NCBI GenBank assembly: GCA_035529895.1
Contig: DATKVV010000014.1
Location: 62,001 to 126,000, forward strand
Direction: 5' to 3'
Length of the DNA: 64,000 bases
Origin: JAUWKC01 sp035529895
Lineage (GTDB): Bacteria > Planctomycetota > Phycisphaerae > Sedimentisphaerales > Anaerobacaceae
The position numbers and the translations under genes were made by a program. This document shows positions 23,989 through 32,885 of the stretch, in pieces (the stretch's first letter is position 1; each line of letters opens with the position of its first letter). A model generated the notes under the pieces. That model was not told where the DNA came from. It saw only the letters and a program-made list of their open reading frames with translations, and ran no database searches.

Positions 23989-24711
23989 ATGATTCTAAAT
24001 CGGAATGTTGCCAGATGCGGGGTTATTGCCACTGTAGCCGCGGTTTGTGCTTGTTTATCCTTAGTGTGCACAGGATGCGAGCAGCGCAGGGAGCCTGAAG
24101 TCATGGCAGGCGAGCCTGAAATTGTGATAGATAAATTTGTGCTCGGCGCGCTGCAGACTAACTGTTATTGCCTGAGAGCGACAAGAACAGCCGAGGACTG
24201 CTTGATTATCGACACCGGAAACGACCACGTGGAGCCTTTGATTGATTTTCTGAAGGCAAATTCATTAAATCCCGCCGCAGTGATTTTCACGCACGGCCAT
24301 GACGACCATATCAACGGCGCATCGCTTCTTCGCAGGCATTTTCCCGGCATAAGGGTCCTCATTCACAAAGATGACGCCAAGGCGGTTACCCGTCTGGTGA
24401 ACCGGGTCGAAACAATCGGCAGGGACGGGCCGATAGGATTTGCCGGCATTGAACTCGAAGTGCTTCACACGCCGGGACACACGCCGGGCGGGATAAGTCT
24501 ATATTCAAAATCTCGACGCGTGGTTTTCGTCGGCGATACACTTTTTGAAGGGTCGATAGGCAGGGCGGATTTGGGGGGCGGTGCAGAGCGGCTCATAAAA
24601 TCGATAAAGGAGAAACTCCTTGCTTTGCCCGATGAAGTGGAGGTTCTTCCCGGACATGGCCCGCCAACTACGATAGGCAAAGAAAGACGCTCGAACCCGT
24701 TCCTGCAATAG
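23989..24711 (+). CDS. MBL-fold hydrolase, glyoxalase-II-like, probable lipoprotein
   Basis: 240 residues from the ATG at 23989, which follows AAGGGAG. An in-frame upstream ATG lacks a ribosome site. An N-terminal hydrophobic segment ends in VCTGC, a plausible though not ideal lipobox. The metallo-beta-lactamase fold is clear: THGHDDH metal motif, HTPGHTPGG, the GDTLFEGSIGRADL motif typical of the glyoxalase II/persulfide dioxygenase group, and a terminal LPGHGPPT. Known relatives hydrolyse thioesters or oxidise glutathione persulfide in the cytoplasm. Export of this one is unusual, if the signal is real. Confidence 0.82.
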   Translation: MILNRNVARCGVIATVAAVCACLSLVCTGCEQRREPEVMAGEPEIVIDKFVLGALQTNCYCLRATRTAEDCLIIDTGNDHVEPLIDFLKANSLNPAAVIFTHGHDDHINGASLLRRHFPGIRVLIHKDDAKAVTRLVNRVETIGRDGPIGFAGIELEVLHTPGHTPGGISLYSKSRRVVFVGDTLFEGSIGRADLGGGAERLIKSIKEKLLALPDEVEVLPGHGPPTTIGKERRSNPFLQ

Positions 24712-24778
24712 GAGAGTATGGGGTGGGCAATTCGATAAAGGTATACTTCCAGGTTCCTGTTTCGTATAAATAGCTTAT

Positions 24779-25135
24779 GTGACCGACGAAGCCGGAGGTA
24801 GAACGATGATAGGCGACTCGTCGGAGGATTGCGCAAGAGAGCTAACGCAGGCCGGGGCCGACGCGATCGGAGCCAACTGCGGCAGCATTGACCCAGCCCA
24901 AATGGCCGCGATTGTGGCTGCACTCACGGCGGCAACGAACCTTCCTGTTCTGGCCCAGCCGAACGCGGGAAGACCGAAATTGGCCGGCGAGCGCACTGTA
25001 TTTGAGATGGAACCGGCAGCTTTCGCAGAGGGTGTCGCAGAGTGCTTGCTCGCCGGCGCTCGCCTTGTCGGCGGCTGCTGCGGAACAACTGCCCGGCATA
25101 TTCGTGCGCTGGCGGATGTCTTGAGCAAAAGGTAA
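24779..25135 (+). pseudogene. Homocysteine S-methyltransferase fragment (C-terminal half)
   Basis: 118 codons from a GTG correspond to the second half of the homocysteine-binding TIM barrel of MetH-type enzymes: AGADAIGANCGS, LPVLAQPNAGRPK and ARLVGGCCGTTARHIRAL. All three zinc-ligand cysteines (one in GANCG, two in GGCCGT) are kept, but the first ~170 residues are missing, and an in-frame stop lies just upstream at 24767. Without the front half of the barrel it is unlikely to be active. It is either a decayed gene or, less likely, a half-barrel partner protein. Confidence 0.6.
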
Positions 25136-25164
25136 GCGACCCCGCCGGCAGCAAAAAATGTGAC

Positions 25165-25623
25165 ATGGCAAACTATCACCTGGTAATCCTGAAGAAGCCC
25201 TATTTGGAGGCGATTATGGCCGGCCGCAAGCGGATTGAATCGCGTTTTACCATCACAAGACGGGCGTATTTCGGGCGGATTTTGCCCGGCGACAGGCTGT
25301 TCCTGAAGGAAAGCAGCGGGCCGGTTTGCGGCGTCGCAACAGTAGCTGCGGTCGAAAACTTCGAGAACCTGACGCCAAAAAAGGTTGCCGAGCTAAAGCA
25401 GCGATACAACCACGATATCGTCGGCAGCGACGAACATTGGCAAAGCAGAGCCAATTGTAAGTTCGGCTCTCTGGTCTGGCTCAAAGACGTTAAGCCCATT
25501 GAGCCTGTGCGAATCTGCAAGAAAGACTGGCGGGCGTGGGTTGTGCTGACAGAGAAGGACAACTTCGGCCTGTTTGGAAATGTGCAGATCAAAACCGGCC
25601 GAAGAAAACTCTTTTGGGGTTGA
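25165..25623 (+). CDS. ASCH/PUA-like domain protein
   Basis: 152 residues beginning with HLVILKKPYLEAIMAGRKRIESRF, the hallmark of ASCH domains (a long-helix-containing PUA-like fold thought to bind RNA), followed by the PGDRLFLKESSGPVCGVATV beta segment. The ASCH domain covers most of the chain. Some ASCH proteins cleave RNA or hydrolyse N4-acetylcytidine, others are translation regulators; the sequence does not say which. The ATG at 25165 is chosen because the homology begins there. It lies 29 bases after the methyltransferase fragment. Confidence 0.75.
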   Translation: MANYHLVILKKPYLEAIMAGRKRIESRFTITRRAYFGRILPGDRLFLKESSGPVCGVATVAAVENFENLTPKKVAELKQRYNHDIVGSDEHWQSRANCKFGSLVWLKDVKPIEPVRICKKDWRAWVVLTEKDNFGLFGNVQIKTGRRKLFWG

Positions 25624-25665
25624 TATAATAAGAGGTTCAGCGTTTTTTCTTTGAGGTCTGCAACG

Positions 25666-26214
25666 CTACCGCCAGTCGCTGGGGTAGTAGACTGACTGGG
25701 CGGCGATACTAAACTTTCTGCAAAGGCCCTCTGCGAGTGCCTCCGTTCTTTTTATCTGGCAGTCGGTCGGGCGGATGGTTCTGCCGTCGGCTATGACGCA
25801 GATTCGGATGGTCTGGCTGCTGCCGTACCATGTTCGGCCCGGTACGATTGACCATTGTCTTTGCCATTTCTCAGTCGGTTGTATTTGGCCGTCGCCGCCG
25901 CCGAGGCCGTTGTACAGACAGAAGTGGTAGTTGATATCTTCGGGACTGGCCAGCCCGCTGAGTGAGGCCAACTGTTCCACGTTGCCGGCCCTGGTGCCGC
26001 TGTAGCAAATTTCGATGCTGTTCCAGCGGCCGGGGGTCTGGGCGGCGCGACTTACGATAGCTTTTTCGATAGGGTCAAGCCGGTAGTAGCTTGCAAGGCA
26101 AAAAGGCCCCGCCTTGGGAGGATTGTTGCCAAGAGCCATCAAAGCTATCGCCCCCAACGTCATTGAAATCAGCAGTGCTACTAATACCTTCGCCACCCTT
26201 GGCTGATTCGACAT
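25666..26214 (-). CDS. Degenerate amidase-2/PGRP-fold protein, membrane-anchored
   Basis: 182 residues with an N-terminal membrane segment (~residues 9-29). The remainder follows the N-acetylmuramoyl-L-alanine amidase (amidase_2/PGRP) pattern: RWNSIEICYSGT in place of the usual W-x-x-IVIHHSGT, NYHFCLYNGLGGGDGQIQPTEKWQRQ, RICVIADGR, and a final helix plus VYYPSDW. The zinc ligands look lost: the first His is Cys-Tyr here, the GAH histidine is replaced by GRTW, and the last His or Cys by Tyr-Pro. It is probably a binding-only peptidoglycan-recognition protein. The assignment rests on pattern similarity. Confidence 0.55.
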   Translation of the reverse strand: MSNQPRVAKVLVALLISMTLGAIALMALGNNPPKAGPFCLASYYRLDPIEKAIVSRAAQTPGRWNSIEICYSGTRAGNVEQLASLSGLASPEDINYHFCLYNGLGGGDGQIQPTEKWQRQWSIVPGRTWYGSSQTIRICVIADGRTIRPTDCQIKRTEALAEGLCRKFSIAAQSVYYPSDWR

Positions 26215-26703
26215 TGCTTCATCCTTGAAAGCGATTCCAAAAAACCTGCAGGTGCTTCTTCAAAGAAACTGCAGCAATACTAATTACTACACATCGGCGC
26301 TTGCCATCAAATTACTCCAAATTTTGATAAAAAAAGTTTAACATTGGGCTGTGAGGTCAGCCGGCCCTCTTTGCTGTTAAGAAGACCTGCAAAGATTTGA
26401 CGGAGTACACCCGCGTTTTTAACAATCAACTGTCAAATTCTATAAAGATTCCAATTTGCTCTGCGACTCCGAGTTTTAGGGGACCTTGCTGCAGCCTGCC
26501 GAATTGTGTCGTCAGCATTTTAATAGGCGACGTCCGTCATTTCAGATACCCTGCCAGATTCCTTCTTTCAGCCTGCAAGAGCATATATGTCTGGGCACGA
26601 TTTGCCCTGGCGATGAATTGCCATAGTTTCTTGCCAGACAAATTGGAGCCTCATTCTTATGGTGCGCATAACGTATGCAGCCAACTTCTGCGCATAAAAA
26701 AAC

Positions 26704-26749
26704 GGGGTCGGACTGGCGGAGGGAGAGAGGGGGAAAAACGCCCGACCCC
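26704..26749. repeat. Hairpin repeat unit A (GGGGTCGG ... CCGACCCC)
   Basis: GGGGTCGG (26704-26711) is complementary to CCGACCCC (26742-26749). The 30-base loop is purine-rich and ends in AAAAACGC. Unit B at 26837-26880 has the same design. Confidence 0.8.
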
Positions 26750-26836
26750 CTGTACTGTAAATTCTACAAACCGCTCAAAATGATGTCAAGTACGAGCTGT
26801 CAGAAAAAAACAGCTGTTTTTGCGCGAAAAGATGAC

Positions 26837-26880
26837 GGGGGCGGACTTTGGAGGAGGAAAGGAGGAGAAACGCCCGCCCC
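26837..26880. repeat. Hairpin repeat unit B (GGGGCGG ... CCGCCCC)
   Basis: GGGGCGG (26838-26844) pairs with CCGCCCC (26874-26880). The loop begins ACTTTGG, is purine-rich and ends GAAACGC, like unit A. Compared with A, a T-A pair in the stem is replaced by G-C on both sides, a compensatory change. Confidence 0.8.
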
Positions 26881-27086
26881 TGCCGACATATATCTTACAA
26901 AAAGCAAGAAGCTTGTCAATCCTTTTGGATGGGAAGAAAAGATCATCATACGCCCCTACGTATGACCAAAGAATTTCATACCAAGCTGATAATTGTATGT
27001 CGGCACCCCATGGAAAAGCCTATACGGCAGGCGAGACAGTCCTGGGAGTAGCAGCGTTTTCCCCGGCGCAGACAAGCAAAAAACGC

Positions 27087-27947
27087 TTATTCTACGAAAG
27101 GGGGCTCACCCTGTATTCCTTCCACCAGCTTGAGAGCTTTTTCAACATTCGGCCTCGGTCCGCGGCAGACAAGCCGCACAGAACCTTCGGCCCCCCCGAT
27201 ACCTCCGGCAGCCGCCTGGAAGACAGACACGTCCGCAAGCAATTTCAGGGCCTCCAGTTCTGTTACTATCTCGCCCGGCAGCAAAAACATCGAAGGAATA
27301 TCGTTGAGCGACTCAATCGGCTCACGCATTTTCCTGACAATATCGATGGGGCTGCCGGCTACGTGCTTCTCAAGGCCGACGGGTATTACCAGATGGGCCT
27401 TGCGGGCGCCCACGTACGGCAAAATCTTGCCGGTCGTGCCCGCATCCGAACTGCCCACTATAACCGCTGCAAGCTTGTTATCGTAGTCAAGACAGTTGGC
27501 ACCCTTGATTACAACGTCGCCGGGCTTCAATTGCTTTACGGCCTCGGCAAGCGACAGGTCCTCTCTGAGCTTTCCCTTTACTAACACGACCTCGCTTACG
27601 CTTTCTGCGCCCTTGAGTCTCTTTCCCCCCTTTTGCGGATAGGTGCGCCCGTAGATGTACGCGCCATGCGGAATCTTCCTGCCCAGCAGCTCTTCAGCAA
27701 CGTATGTATTAGTAGTGCCTTTGGCAACAATAACCATACCGTCCTTGAGCGCTTCACGGACGATTGGCATTTGCGCCACAGCTTTGGCGATAAGCCTTTT
27801 GCTTTCGGAGACGGTCAGTATTAACTGCGCCTGGACAATCTTTTCCGGCTCCGGCTTTGTTGCAGAGTCTGCCAAAGCAACCAACCTTGTGCAAATCACA
27901 GTAGAAGCCAAGAACGCGGCAAATCCGGTTTGTTTCAGCAATCTCAC
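27087..27947 (-). CDS. Exported protein of unknown function
   Basis: 286 residues from a GTG with a strong AAGGAG ribosome site seven bases upstream. A signal peptide covers residues 1-26. The rest is an alternating alpha/beta soluble protein with stretches such as DGMVIVAKGTTNTYVAEELLG, KPGDVVIKGANCLD and VIVGSSDAGTTGKILP, which look like a nucleotide- or cofactor-binding alpha/beta fold, and a C-terminal GGIGGAEGSVRLVCRG. I do not recognise the family. No operon partner: the upstream gene is divergent and the downstream region is non-coding. Confidence 0.7.
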   Translation of the reverse strand: MRLLKQTGFAAFLASTVICTRLVALADSATKPEPEKIVQAQLILTVSESKRLIAKAVAQMPIVREALKDGMVIVAKGTTNTYVAEELLGRKIPHGAYIYGRTYPQKGGKRLKGAESVSEVVLVKGKLREDLSLAEAVKQLKPGDVVIKGANCLDYDNKLAAVIVGSSDAGTTGKILPYVGARKAHLVIPVGLEKHVAGSPIDIVRKMREPIESLNDIPSMFLLPGEIVTELEALKLLADVSVFQAAAGGIGGAEGSVRLVCRGPRPNVEKALKLVEGIQGEPPFVE

Positions 27948-28318
27948 AGCTTACTCCTTCGAAGAATCAGACTCACATCTTGAACTTGAACCCTGCCCGG
28001 CTACATCGCCGGCTCACTTGCCTGGATAATACCCCAAACAGTCCTCTGATTCCACTGTTTTTCTTTCTCGCGTAGCGATTGTAAGCCGTACTTCGGGGCT
28101 CTGGCAGGAAGTATACAACTTTTTTCGGCCATCACGGAAAACTCCAGGAATCGGCTTGACACAATCTGGGTATAGGTGTATCTTTATATAATCATGGTTT
28201 CGGGTTAAGTGCCCGATTGGCCGAAAACTTCCGGCTGAATAGTTGGATTTTTGTAAAGTCCGTTTGTTTAGTAGTGTCAAAATCCGATTGCACAGTTGCA
28301 AGTTGGGAGGAATAGATT
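27948..28318. other. Divergent intergenic region with promoter
   Basis: About 370 bases between divergent genes. The only element I can support is the promoter at 28156-28184. The ~130-base leader after it contains short GC-rich complementary stretches, but no recognised riboswitch. Confidence 0.5.
28156..28184 (+). promoter_or_regulatory. Promoter for the charged coiled-coil protein gene
   Basis: -35 TTGACA (28156-28161), 17-base spacer, -10 TATCTT (28179-28184). A second possible -10, TATAAT at 28187-28192, is too far from the -35. The predicted leader is ~125 bases. Confidence 0.55.
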
Positions 28319-29014
28319 ATGAAAAAGGTTTTGTTTTCAGCGCTCATTATGTCCGCCCTATTGTGGAATTATGCCGCGGTTTTTGCCCAAGGCGAGGGAG
28401 AAGGTAGAAAGGCCGGCGGGCAAAACAGGAATATCAGGGAGGCGGTAAGGGCCCGGCAGACCGATCCAAATGACTTGCGCAGGCGTGCCGCAGAAATGCG
28501 GCTCAAAAATCAAGAACCTCAAGTACCACGTGATAAACGCAGAGAAGAGCTGATGAGACTCCGCGAAAAAAGGCGTGCGCAAATGGAAGAGGCCGGCAGA
28601 CGCCGAGACGCCAATCGGCCGGAGATAATGCTTAGAAAAGGCCAGGACCATCAGCAGCAACTGAAGGCGTTGGAAGAGCAGAGGGCCCGTGTAGAGGCAA
28701 AGCATATGGAGCGCGTAGCGCAGTTGGAACGAATAAAGGCGTTAGCAAGCGAAGAAGGCTCGAAGGAAACCGTCGCCCGTGTCGAAAAGCTGATGCAAAA
28801 GGAACAGCGGAATTACAGCCTTAAGAAACAGCGTATGGAGATGCGCATGCGGATGCTCTCCCGTATGCAGGGAAGAAAAGAAAACGCTGGCTTGCCTGAC
28901 GCGGTGAGGTCGGGTGAGGAGAGGCCCAAGAGTGGTTCGCGGGGCTACACCCGAAGGAGCAGAGGCGAGGTTAAAGGCAAAGAAGAAGGCACCGGTGAAG
29001 AGGGCGGTAAGTAA
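28319..29014 (+). CDS. Exported highly charged coiled-coil protein
   Basis: 231 residues. A signal peptide (1-23, cut after FAQG or similar) is followed by an almost entirely Arg/Lys/Glu/Gln-rich helical chain, e.g. RRDANRPEIMLRKGQDHQQQ, consistent with a long periplasmic coiled coil. The C-terminal 40 residues are Gly/Arg/Glu-rich and disordered-looking. GGGAGGA precedes the ATG. Function unknown. A small lipoprotein gene follows 55 bases later and is probably co-transcribed, also carrying a charged helix. Confidence 0.7.
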   Translation: MKKVLFSALIMSALLWNYAAVFAQGEGEGRKAGGQNRNIREAVRARQTDPNDLRRRAAEMRLKNQEPQVPRDKRREELMRLREKRRAQMEEAGRRRDANRPEIMLRKGQDHQQQLKALEEQRARVEAKHMERVAQLERIKALASEEGSKETVARVEKLMQKEQRNYSLKKQRMEMRMRMLSRMQGRKENAGLPDAVRSGEERPKSGSRGYTRRSRGEVKGKEEGTGEEGGK

Positions 29015-29069
29015 GGCTTGCCGCCGGCAAATTCGATACAGAGTGACTCTACTTGCGAGAGGTGATAAA

Positions 29070-29303
29070 ATGTTACGCAGAGTATTGGTTATAGTTGCTG
29101 TGTCATCGATGGTGGTTTTTTGTGTGAGCGGCTGTAAAAAACGCTCCGGTCAGTCCGAGGTATCCCAGCCCCGGAAGGAAGCCGCGAAGACAGCGGTCCA
29201 ATACGAGGCAGAAGCCAAGGAGCAAATCAACAAGGATAATATGGCCGCGGAACTCGAGAGGCTTGAAAAAGAAATAGACCAAGACGCCGCTGCCAACCCA
29301 TAG
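29070..29303 (+). CDS. Small lipoprotein with charged helix
   Basis: 77 residues from the ATG at 29070, which follows GAGAGGTGA. Signal peptide with lipobox CVSGC (Cys22). The mature part is a short helix rich in Glu, Lys and Ala (EAEAKEQINKDNMAAELERL). I do not recognise it. Its position after the coiled-coil protein suggests a shared envelope role, which is inference. Confidence 0.65.
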   Translation: MLRRVLVIVAVSSMVVFCVSGCKKRSGQSEVSQPRKEAAKTAVQYEAEAKEQINKDNMAAELERLEKEIDQDAAANP

Positions 29304-29621
29304 GATGATTGGCAGGCGTGCTTCCTTGCCCGACGGCTTTGGTCCGGTAACTACGTACGTCTGATACGGTATTACGCTGGCTGTTCTTATTCGGCACAGT
29401 TGTACCACCAGGCCCAATGCTGTTTTGTTGCAATTCTTCGGTATCAGTCTGATTGCTCTTGACTTGGCGAGGCAGTTGTGGTAAAATAGCAGTCATGAAT
29501 GGGGGTAGTGGGAAGGGTAAGCACACACTGAGGCGTTTTTTCTCGAAAAACGGGGCGCAGGTTCGCTGAGGTTCATACGGTAATCAGGCCGTATACGGCC
29601 ATCCATTACAAAGAGCGTATA
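29304..29621. other. Intergenic region with promoter, no gene seen
   Basis: About 318 bases. It holds the promoter at 29459-29487 and a short AT-rich hairpin (CGTTTTT-TCTCG-AAAAACG, near 29535-29553). A 24-codon frame at 29495 lacks a ribosome site, so I do not call it. Confidence 0.5.
29459..29487 (+). promoter_or_regulatory. Promoter of the PEP-CTERM protein gene
   Basis: -35 TTGACT (29459-29464), 17-base spacer, -10 TAAAAT (29482-29487), giving a ~130-base leader before the ATG at 29622. Confidence 0.65.
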
Positions 29622-30278
29622 ATGAAAAAGCTCGGGATCTGGATTATACCGGCTGGCGTTCTAATTGCACTATGTGCAGCATCGGTTGAAGGTGCGATAC
29701 TAAGACTCAGTACGCATTCCTCCGAACCCGATGGTTACTTCACCTGCCCAGAACACCTGACCGCTAAACTGGATTTCTCGGTTGTTGACAGTAAGCTGAC
29801 GCTCAGCATCACGAACTTAACGGCCGATAGCCCGGGGGGCATCGAATTAAACATAAACAAGATATTTTTTAATGTTACCGATAATATCACAGGTTTAGGC
29901 CTGATTGCCGCTACCGGCCCTGAAGGCCAGGTTACTAACGAATGGGATTTGGTTTTTTCTAAGGATGCCTTCATTGTGGGCGGATTCGGCCGGTTCGATG
30001 TGTCCGTTGCCGGAGGCCACGGCAATCACCCAAACGTGATAAAGCCCGGAAAAACCGTCAGTTTCGACTGTCATATCACGGGCACAGGCCCATTTTCGGA
30101 TAGAGACTTTGTAACCTTGAGCGCGCCGCTCGGTGAACATATCCTTTCGTACGCTGCCGGAAAATTCTATGGGGAAGGGGACATTAGCAGCTACGGCGCC
30201 GTAAACAGCACTCCGGAGCCGGCAACCGTTTGTCTCTTTGCGTGCGGCGGTCTGGTATTGCTTCTGAGACGCCGATAA
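29622..30278 (+). CDS. PEP-CTERM sorting-domain protein
   Basis: 218 residues: signal peptide (1-25), a beta-rich extracellular domain and a C-terminal sorting signal made of TPEPAT, a hydrophobic helix (VCLFACGGLVLLL) and a basic RRR tail. PEP-CTERM proteins are cleaved and anchored by exosortase, usually in exopolysaccharide-producing bacteria. The exosortase gene is not in this window. The ~160-residue body resembles no catalytic family I know. Confidence 0.88.
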   Translation: MKKLGIWIIPAGVLIALCAASVEGAILRLSTHSSEPDGYFTCPEHLTAKLDFSVVDSKLTLSITNLTADSPGGIELNINKIFFNVTDNITGLGLIAATGPEGQVTNEWDLVFSKDAFIVGGFGRFDVSVAGGHGNHPNVIKPGKTVSFDCHITGTGPFSDRDFVTLSAPLGEHILSYAAGKFYGEGDISSYGAVNSTPEPATVCLFACGGLVLLLRRR

Positions 30279-30477
30279 TTGGCCATGTGGTTGTCGACAG
30301 CCTAATCCTTCCTGCAGCCTTTTGTCGGCCGATTCACGCTAATCCCCTGTTAAACCGGCTGTCAAAAACTATTTGAAAAAATACCATCTTCAAAATTGCA
30401 CGCAATTCGGTTAACATACCGGCTATTCTGCAAGATTGGTGCAGGTGTAGCGAATTGTGAAGTTGCTGGAGTCCGGT

Positions 30478-31713
30478 ATGAAAACCAAAATTTTTCTTTC
30501 GGCATTATTGGCAATTGTAACGCTAACTACAGGCTGCCAAAGGCCGCAGGCCAGGCCGGAATATGACAGGCCTTTGCCGCCGGGCCAGCTCGCTTTACGG
30601 AAAATAACCAATCCCGATGAAATGCCTGATTTTACCATCGGCTGCCACAATCTGGGCGGGATGCAAAAGGCGATAGATAACAGTCTTAATTATCTGAGTA
30701 AACCTTCGAGCCGGCAGTTCTTTCCCTACGGCGATATTACGCACCAGCAGGCGGTGGACAGTTTGAAGGCATTTAAGAAACTAATAGATTCCGGTCTGAG
30801 AGGACGGGAACTGCACGCAGCAATCGCCGAACAATTTGACGTTTATGTATCGGTCGGCTGTGACGGACAGGGGACGGTGCTTTTCACAGGTTATTATACG
30901 CCGATTTTCGATGGTTCGCCGGCAGCGGCCGGACAATTCCAATACCCACTGTACAACCAGCCCGATGACCTTGTGAAAGGCCCCGACGGCCAGATACTCG
31001 GGCGTCGCGGGACCGACGGTCAGATTACGCCGTATCCGCCGCGGGCTGAGATTGAGAGATCGGGCATTCTCAAGGGCAAGGAGATGGCCTGGCTGAGCGA
31101 CCCGTTCGAGGCCTATATCGCTCACGTCCAGGGTTCGGCCAAGTTGAAAATGCCCAACGGCGAACTTGTCACCGTCGGTTACGCTGCCAGCAACGGTCAC
31201 GAATATCATAGTGTTGCCGAGGAGCTGGTCAAAGACGGGCGTATACGCCGGGACAGGATGAGTCTCTCGACGATGATTGATTACTTCAAGAGACACATAA
31301 ACCAGGTGGCGGAATACACTCAGCGGAACCCGCGGTTTGTGTTCTTCCGCAAGGAAGACGGTCCGCCCCGCGGCAGTTTGAATGAGCCGGTGACGCCGAT
31401 GAGGACTATTGCCACCGACAAATCGATTTACCCCCGCGGCTGCCTGGCTTTTATCTCCACGGTGATGCCCAGAATGGTACGCGGCAGAATTTTTCGGGAC
31501 CCCTACAGCGGTTTTGTTCTGGACCAGGATACCGGCGGAGCCATTCGCGCCCCCGGGCGGTGCGATGTATATATGGGCATAGGCGAGACGGCGGGAAAAC
31601 TGGCGGGGCAAACCTATCAGGAAGGCCGACTTTACTATCTGTTTTTGAAACGTACGGCTCAGCCGATGCTTTCCGACTTGGCGCCGATGTCCATGCCGCG
31701 CGCGGGCCAGTGA
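30478..31713 (+). CDS. mltA: Membrane-bound lytic murein transglycosylase A
   Basis: A 411-residue lipoprotein (lipobox TTGC near residue 19). MltA cleaves peptidoglycan between MurNAc and GlcNAc, forming 1,6-anhydro products. Visible: the MltA domain with TGYYTPIFDG, DPFEAYIAHVQGSAKLKMPNG, and the 3D domain with YPRGCLAFI and DQDTGGAIRAPGRCDVYMG, which includes the catalytic Asp. I start at the ATG at 30478, preceded by GGAG; a GTG seven codons earlier is possible. rlmN begins 39 bases downstream. Confidence 0.93.
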   Translation: MKTKIFLSALLAIVTLTTGCQRPQARPEYDRPLPPGQLALRKITNPDEMPDFTIGCHNLGGMQKAIDNSLNYLSKPSSRQFFPYGDITHQQAVDSLKAFKKLIDSGLRGRELHAAIAEQFDVYVSVGCDGQGTVLFTGYYTPIFDGSPAAAGQFQYPLYNQPDDLVKGPDGQILGRRGTDGQITPYPPRAEIERSGILKGKEMAWLSDPFEAYIAHVQGSAKLKMPNGELVTVGYAASNGHEYHSVAEELVKDGRIRRDRMSLSTMIDYFKRHINQVAEYTQRNPRFVFFRKEDGPPRGSLNEPVTPMRTIATDKSIYPRGCLAFISTVMPRMVRGRIFRDPYSGFVLDQDTGGAIRAPGRCDVYMGIGETAGKLAGQTYQEGRLYYLFLKRTAQPMLSDLAPMSMPRAGQ

Positions 31714-31752
31714 GACTTTCCTGGCTTTATTTACATATCGGTATGGGTACGT

Positions 31753-32796
31753 ATGGCACAAGACCTGAAAGATAAAACGCTCAGCGAGCTTGAGGGGCTG
31801 GTTGTCGGTATGGGCCGGCCGAAGTATCTGGCCCGATACATTTTCAGTTTTATCCATCGTCACGGTGTCACAGACATCTCACAAATAACCCCTTTGAGCA
31901 GGGCCTTTCGAGAAAAACTGAGCCAAAATGGCTTTCATATCTCGAATCTTAAGACAGTTCGGACGTTCGAGGACCCTGACCGGACTATCAAGTACCTCTT
32001 TGAGCTGCAGGATGGCAATCGCATCGAAGCGGTGCTGTTGTCCGACGGCGGGAGAAAGACCGCGTGCATCTCGACTCAGGCCGGCTGCGCTATGAACTGC
32101 GCATTTTGTGCGACAGCGAAGCTTAAGTTCCGGCGCAATCTGACGGCGGCGGAAATAGTCGACCAGGTGAACGCTATACATAAGGAGGGGCATAAAATCA
32201 GCAACGTCGTCTATATGGGGATGGGTGAGCCGCTGGAGAATTACGAGGCGGTTGTCCGGTCGGTGCGAATACTTAATCACCCTGCGGGGTGGAACATCGG
32301 CATAAGGCATCTGACCATCAGCACGTGCGGCATACCGCCGGCCATTGAAAAACTGGCCTGCGAAGACGTCCACCCGCGATTGGCCATTTCTCTGAACGCT
32401 CCGGCCGATTCGCTGCGAACGAAGCTGATGCCAATCAACAGCAAATATCCGATTGCCGCTATCATCAACGCCGTAAAGGTTTATCAGATGAGAACAAGGG
32501 GGCGTGTTACGTTCGAATATGTGTTGATAAAGGGCCTGAATGACAAGGTCATGCACGCCGGAATGCTGGCTAAACTGCTGGCGGGTCTGAGATGCAACGT
32601 CAATCTTATCGAGTACAATCCGCATCCGGGTTGCCAATCTGTTGCCAGCGGCAAGGAGGCTATCGAGCGGTTTGCCGGAACGCTTGAGAAGGCTGGGATT
32701 GAAACCGTCATCCGTTTCAAGAAGGGGCAAAGAATAAAAGCCGGCTGCGGCCAGTTGGGTGCAGACTGGCTTAGCGGACCTCCAGAGCAAGGGTAG
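31753..32796 (+). CDS. rlmN: Dual-specificity 23S rRNA A2503 / tRNA A37 methyltransferase RlmN
   Basis: A radical-SAM enzyme that methylates C2 of A2503 in 23S rRNA and of A37 in some tRNAs. The 347 residues include the CxxxCxxC cluster motif (CAMNCAFC, after ISTQAG), GMGEPLENYEAV, the SLNAP segment and the C-terminal AGCGQL with the methyl-carrying cysteine. The length is usual. Probably co-transcribed with mltA. Confidence 0.96.
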   Translation: MAQDLKDKTLSELEGLVVGMGRPKYLARYIFSFIHRHGVTDISQITPLSRAFREKLSQNGFHISNLKTVRTFEDPDRTIKYLFELQDGNRIEAVLLSDGGRKTACISTQAGCAMNCAFCATAKLKFRRNLTAAEIVDQVNAIHKEGHKISNVVYMGMGEPLENYEAVVRSVRILNHPAGWNIGIRHLTISTCGIPPAIEKLACEDVHPRLAISLNAPADSLRTKLMPINSKYPIAAIINAVKVYQMRTRGRVTFEYVLIKGLNDKVMHAGMLAKLLAGLRCNVNLIEYNPHPGCQSVASGKEAIERFAGTLEKAGIETVIRFKKGQRIKAGCGQLGADWLSGPPEQG

Positions 32797-32885
32797 TAGT
32801 TTTCTCAAATCGAAATGGAGGCAACGCAAGGTGCAACTTCGCCTTGCGGGTACAACTTTAGCGCCGCCGACGATGGGACTATCAC

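Larger units (their letters stand above)
26215..27086. other. Gene-free stretch with two related hairpin repeats
   Basis: I find no convincing gene. Open frames here run through purine-rich repeats and lack ribosome sites. The notable content is the pair of hairpin units at 26704-26749 and 26837-26880, and a self-complementary AAAAACAGCTGTTTTT at 26806-26821 between them. Confidence 0.55.

Noticed and set aside
26675..26965. Open frames across the two hairpin repeats
   Set aside because: They simply read through the repeats; no start signal and no recognisable fold.
28187..28192. TATAAT as the -10 of the promoter before the coiled-coil gene
   Set aside because: 25 bases from the TTGACA, too far; TATCTT at 28179 has the correct 17-base spacing.
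29495..29569. 24-codon leader-peptide-like frame before the PEP-CTERM gene
   Set aside because: No ribosome site and no regulatory codon run.
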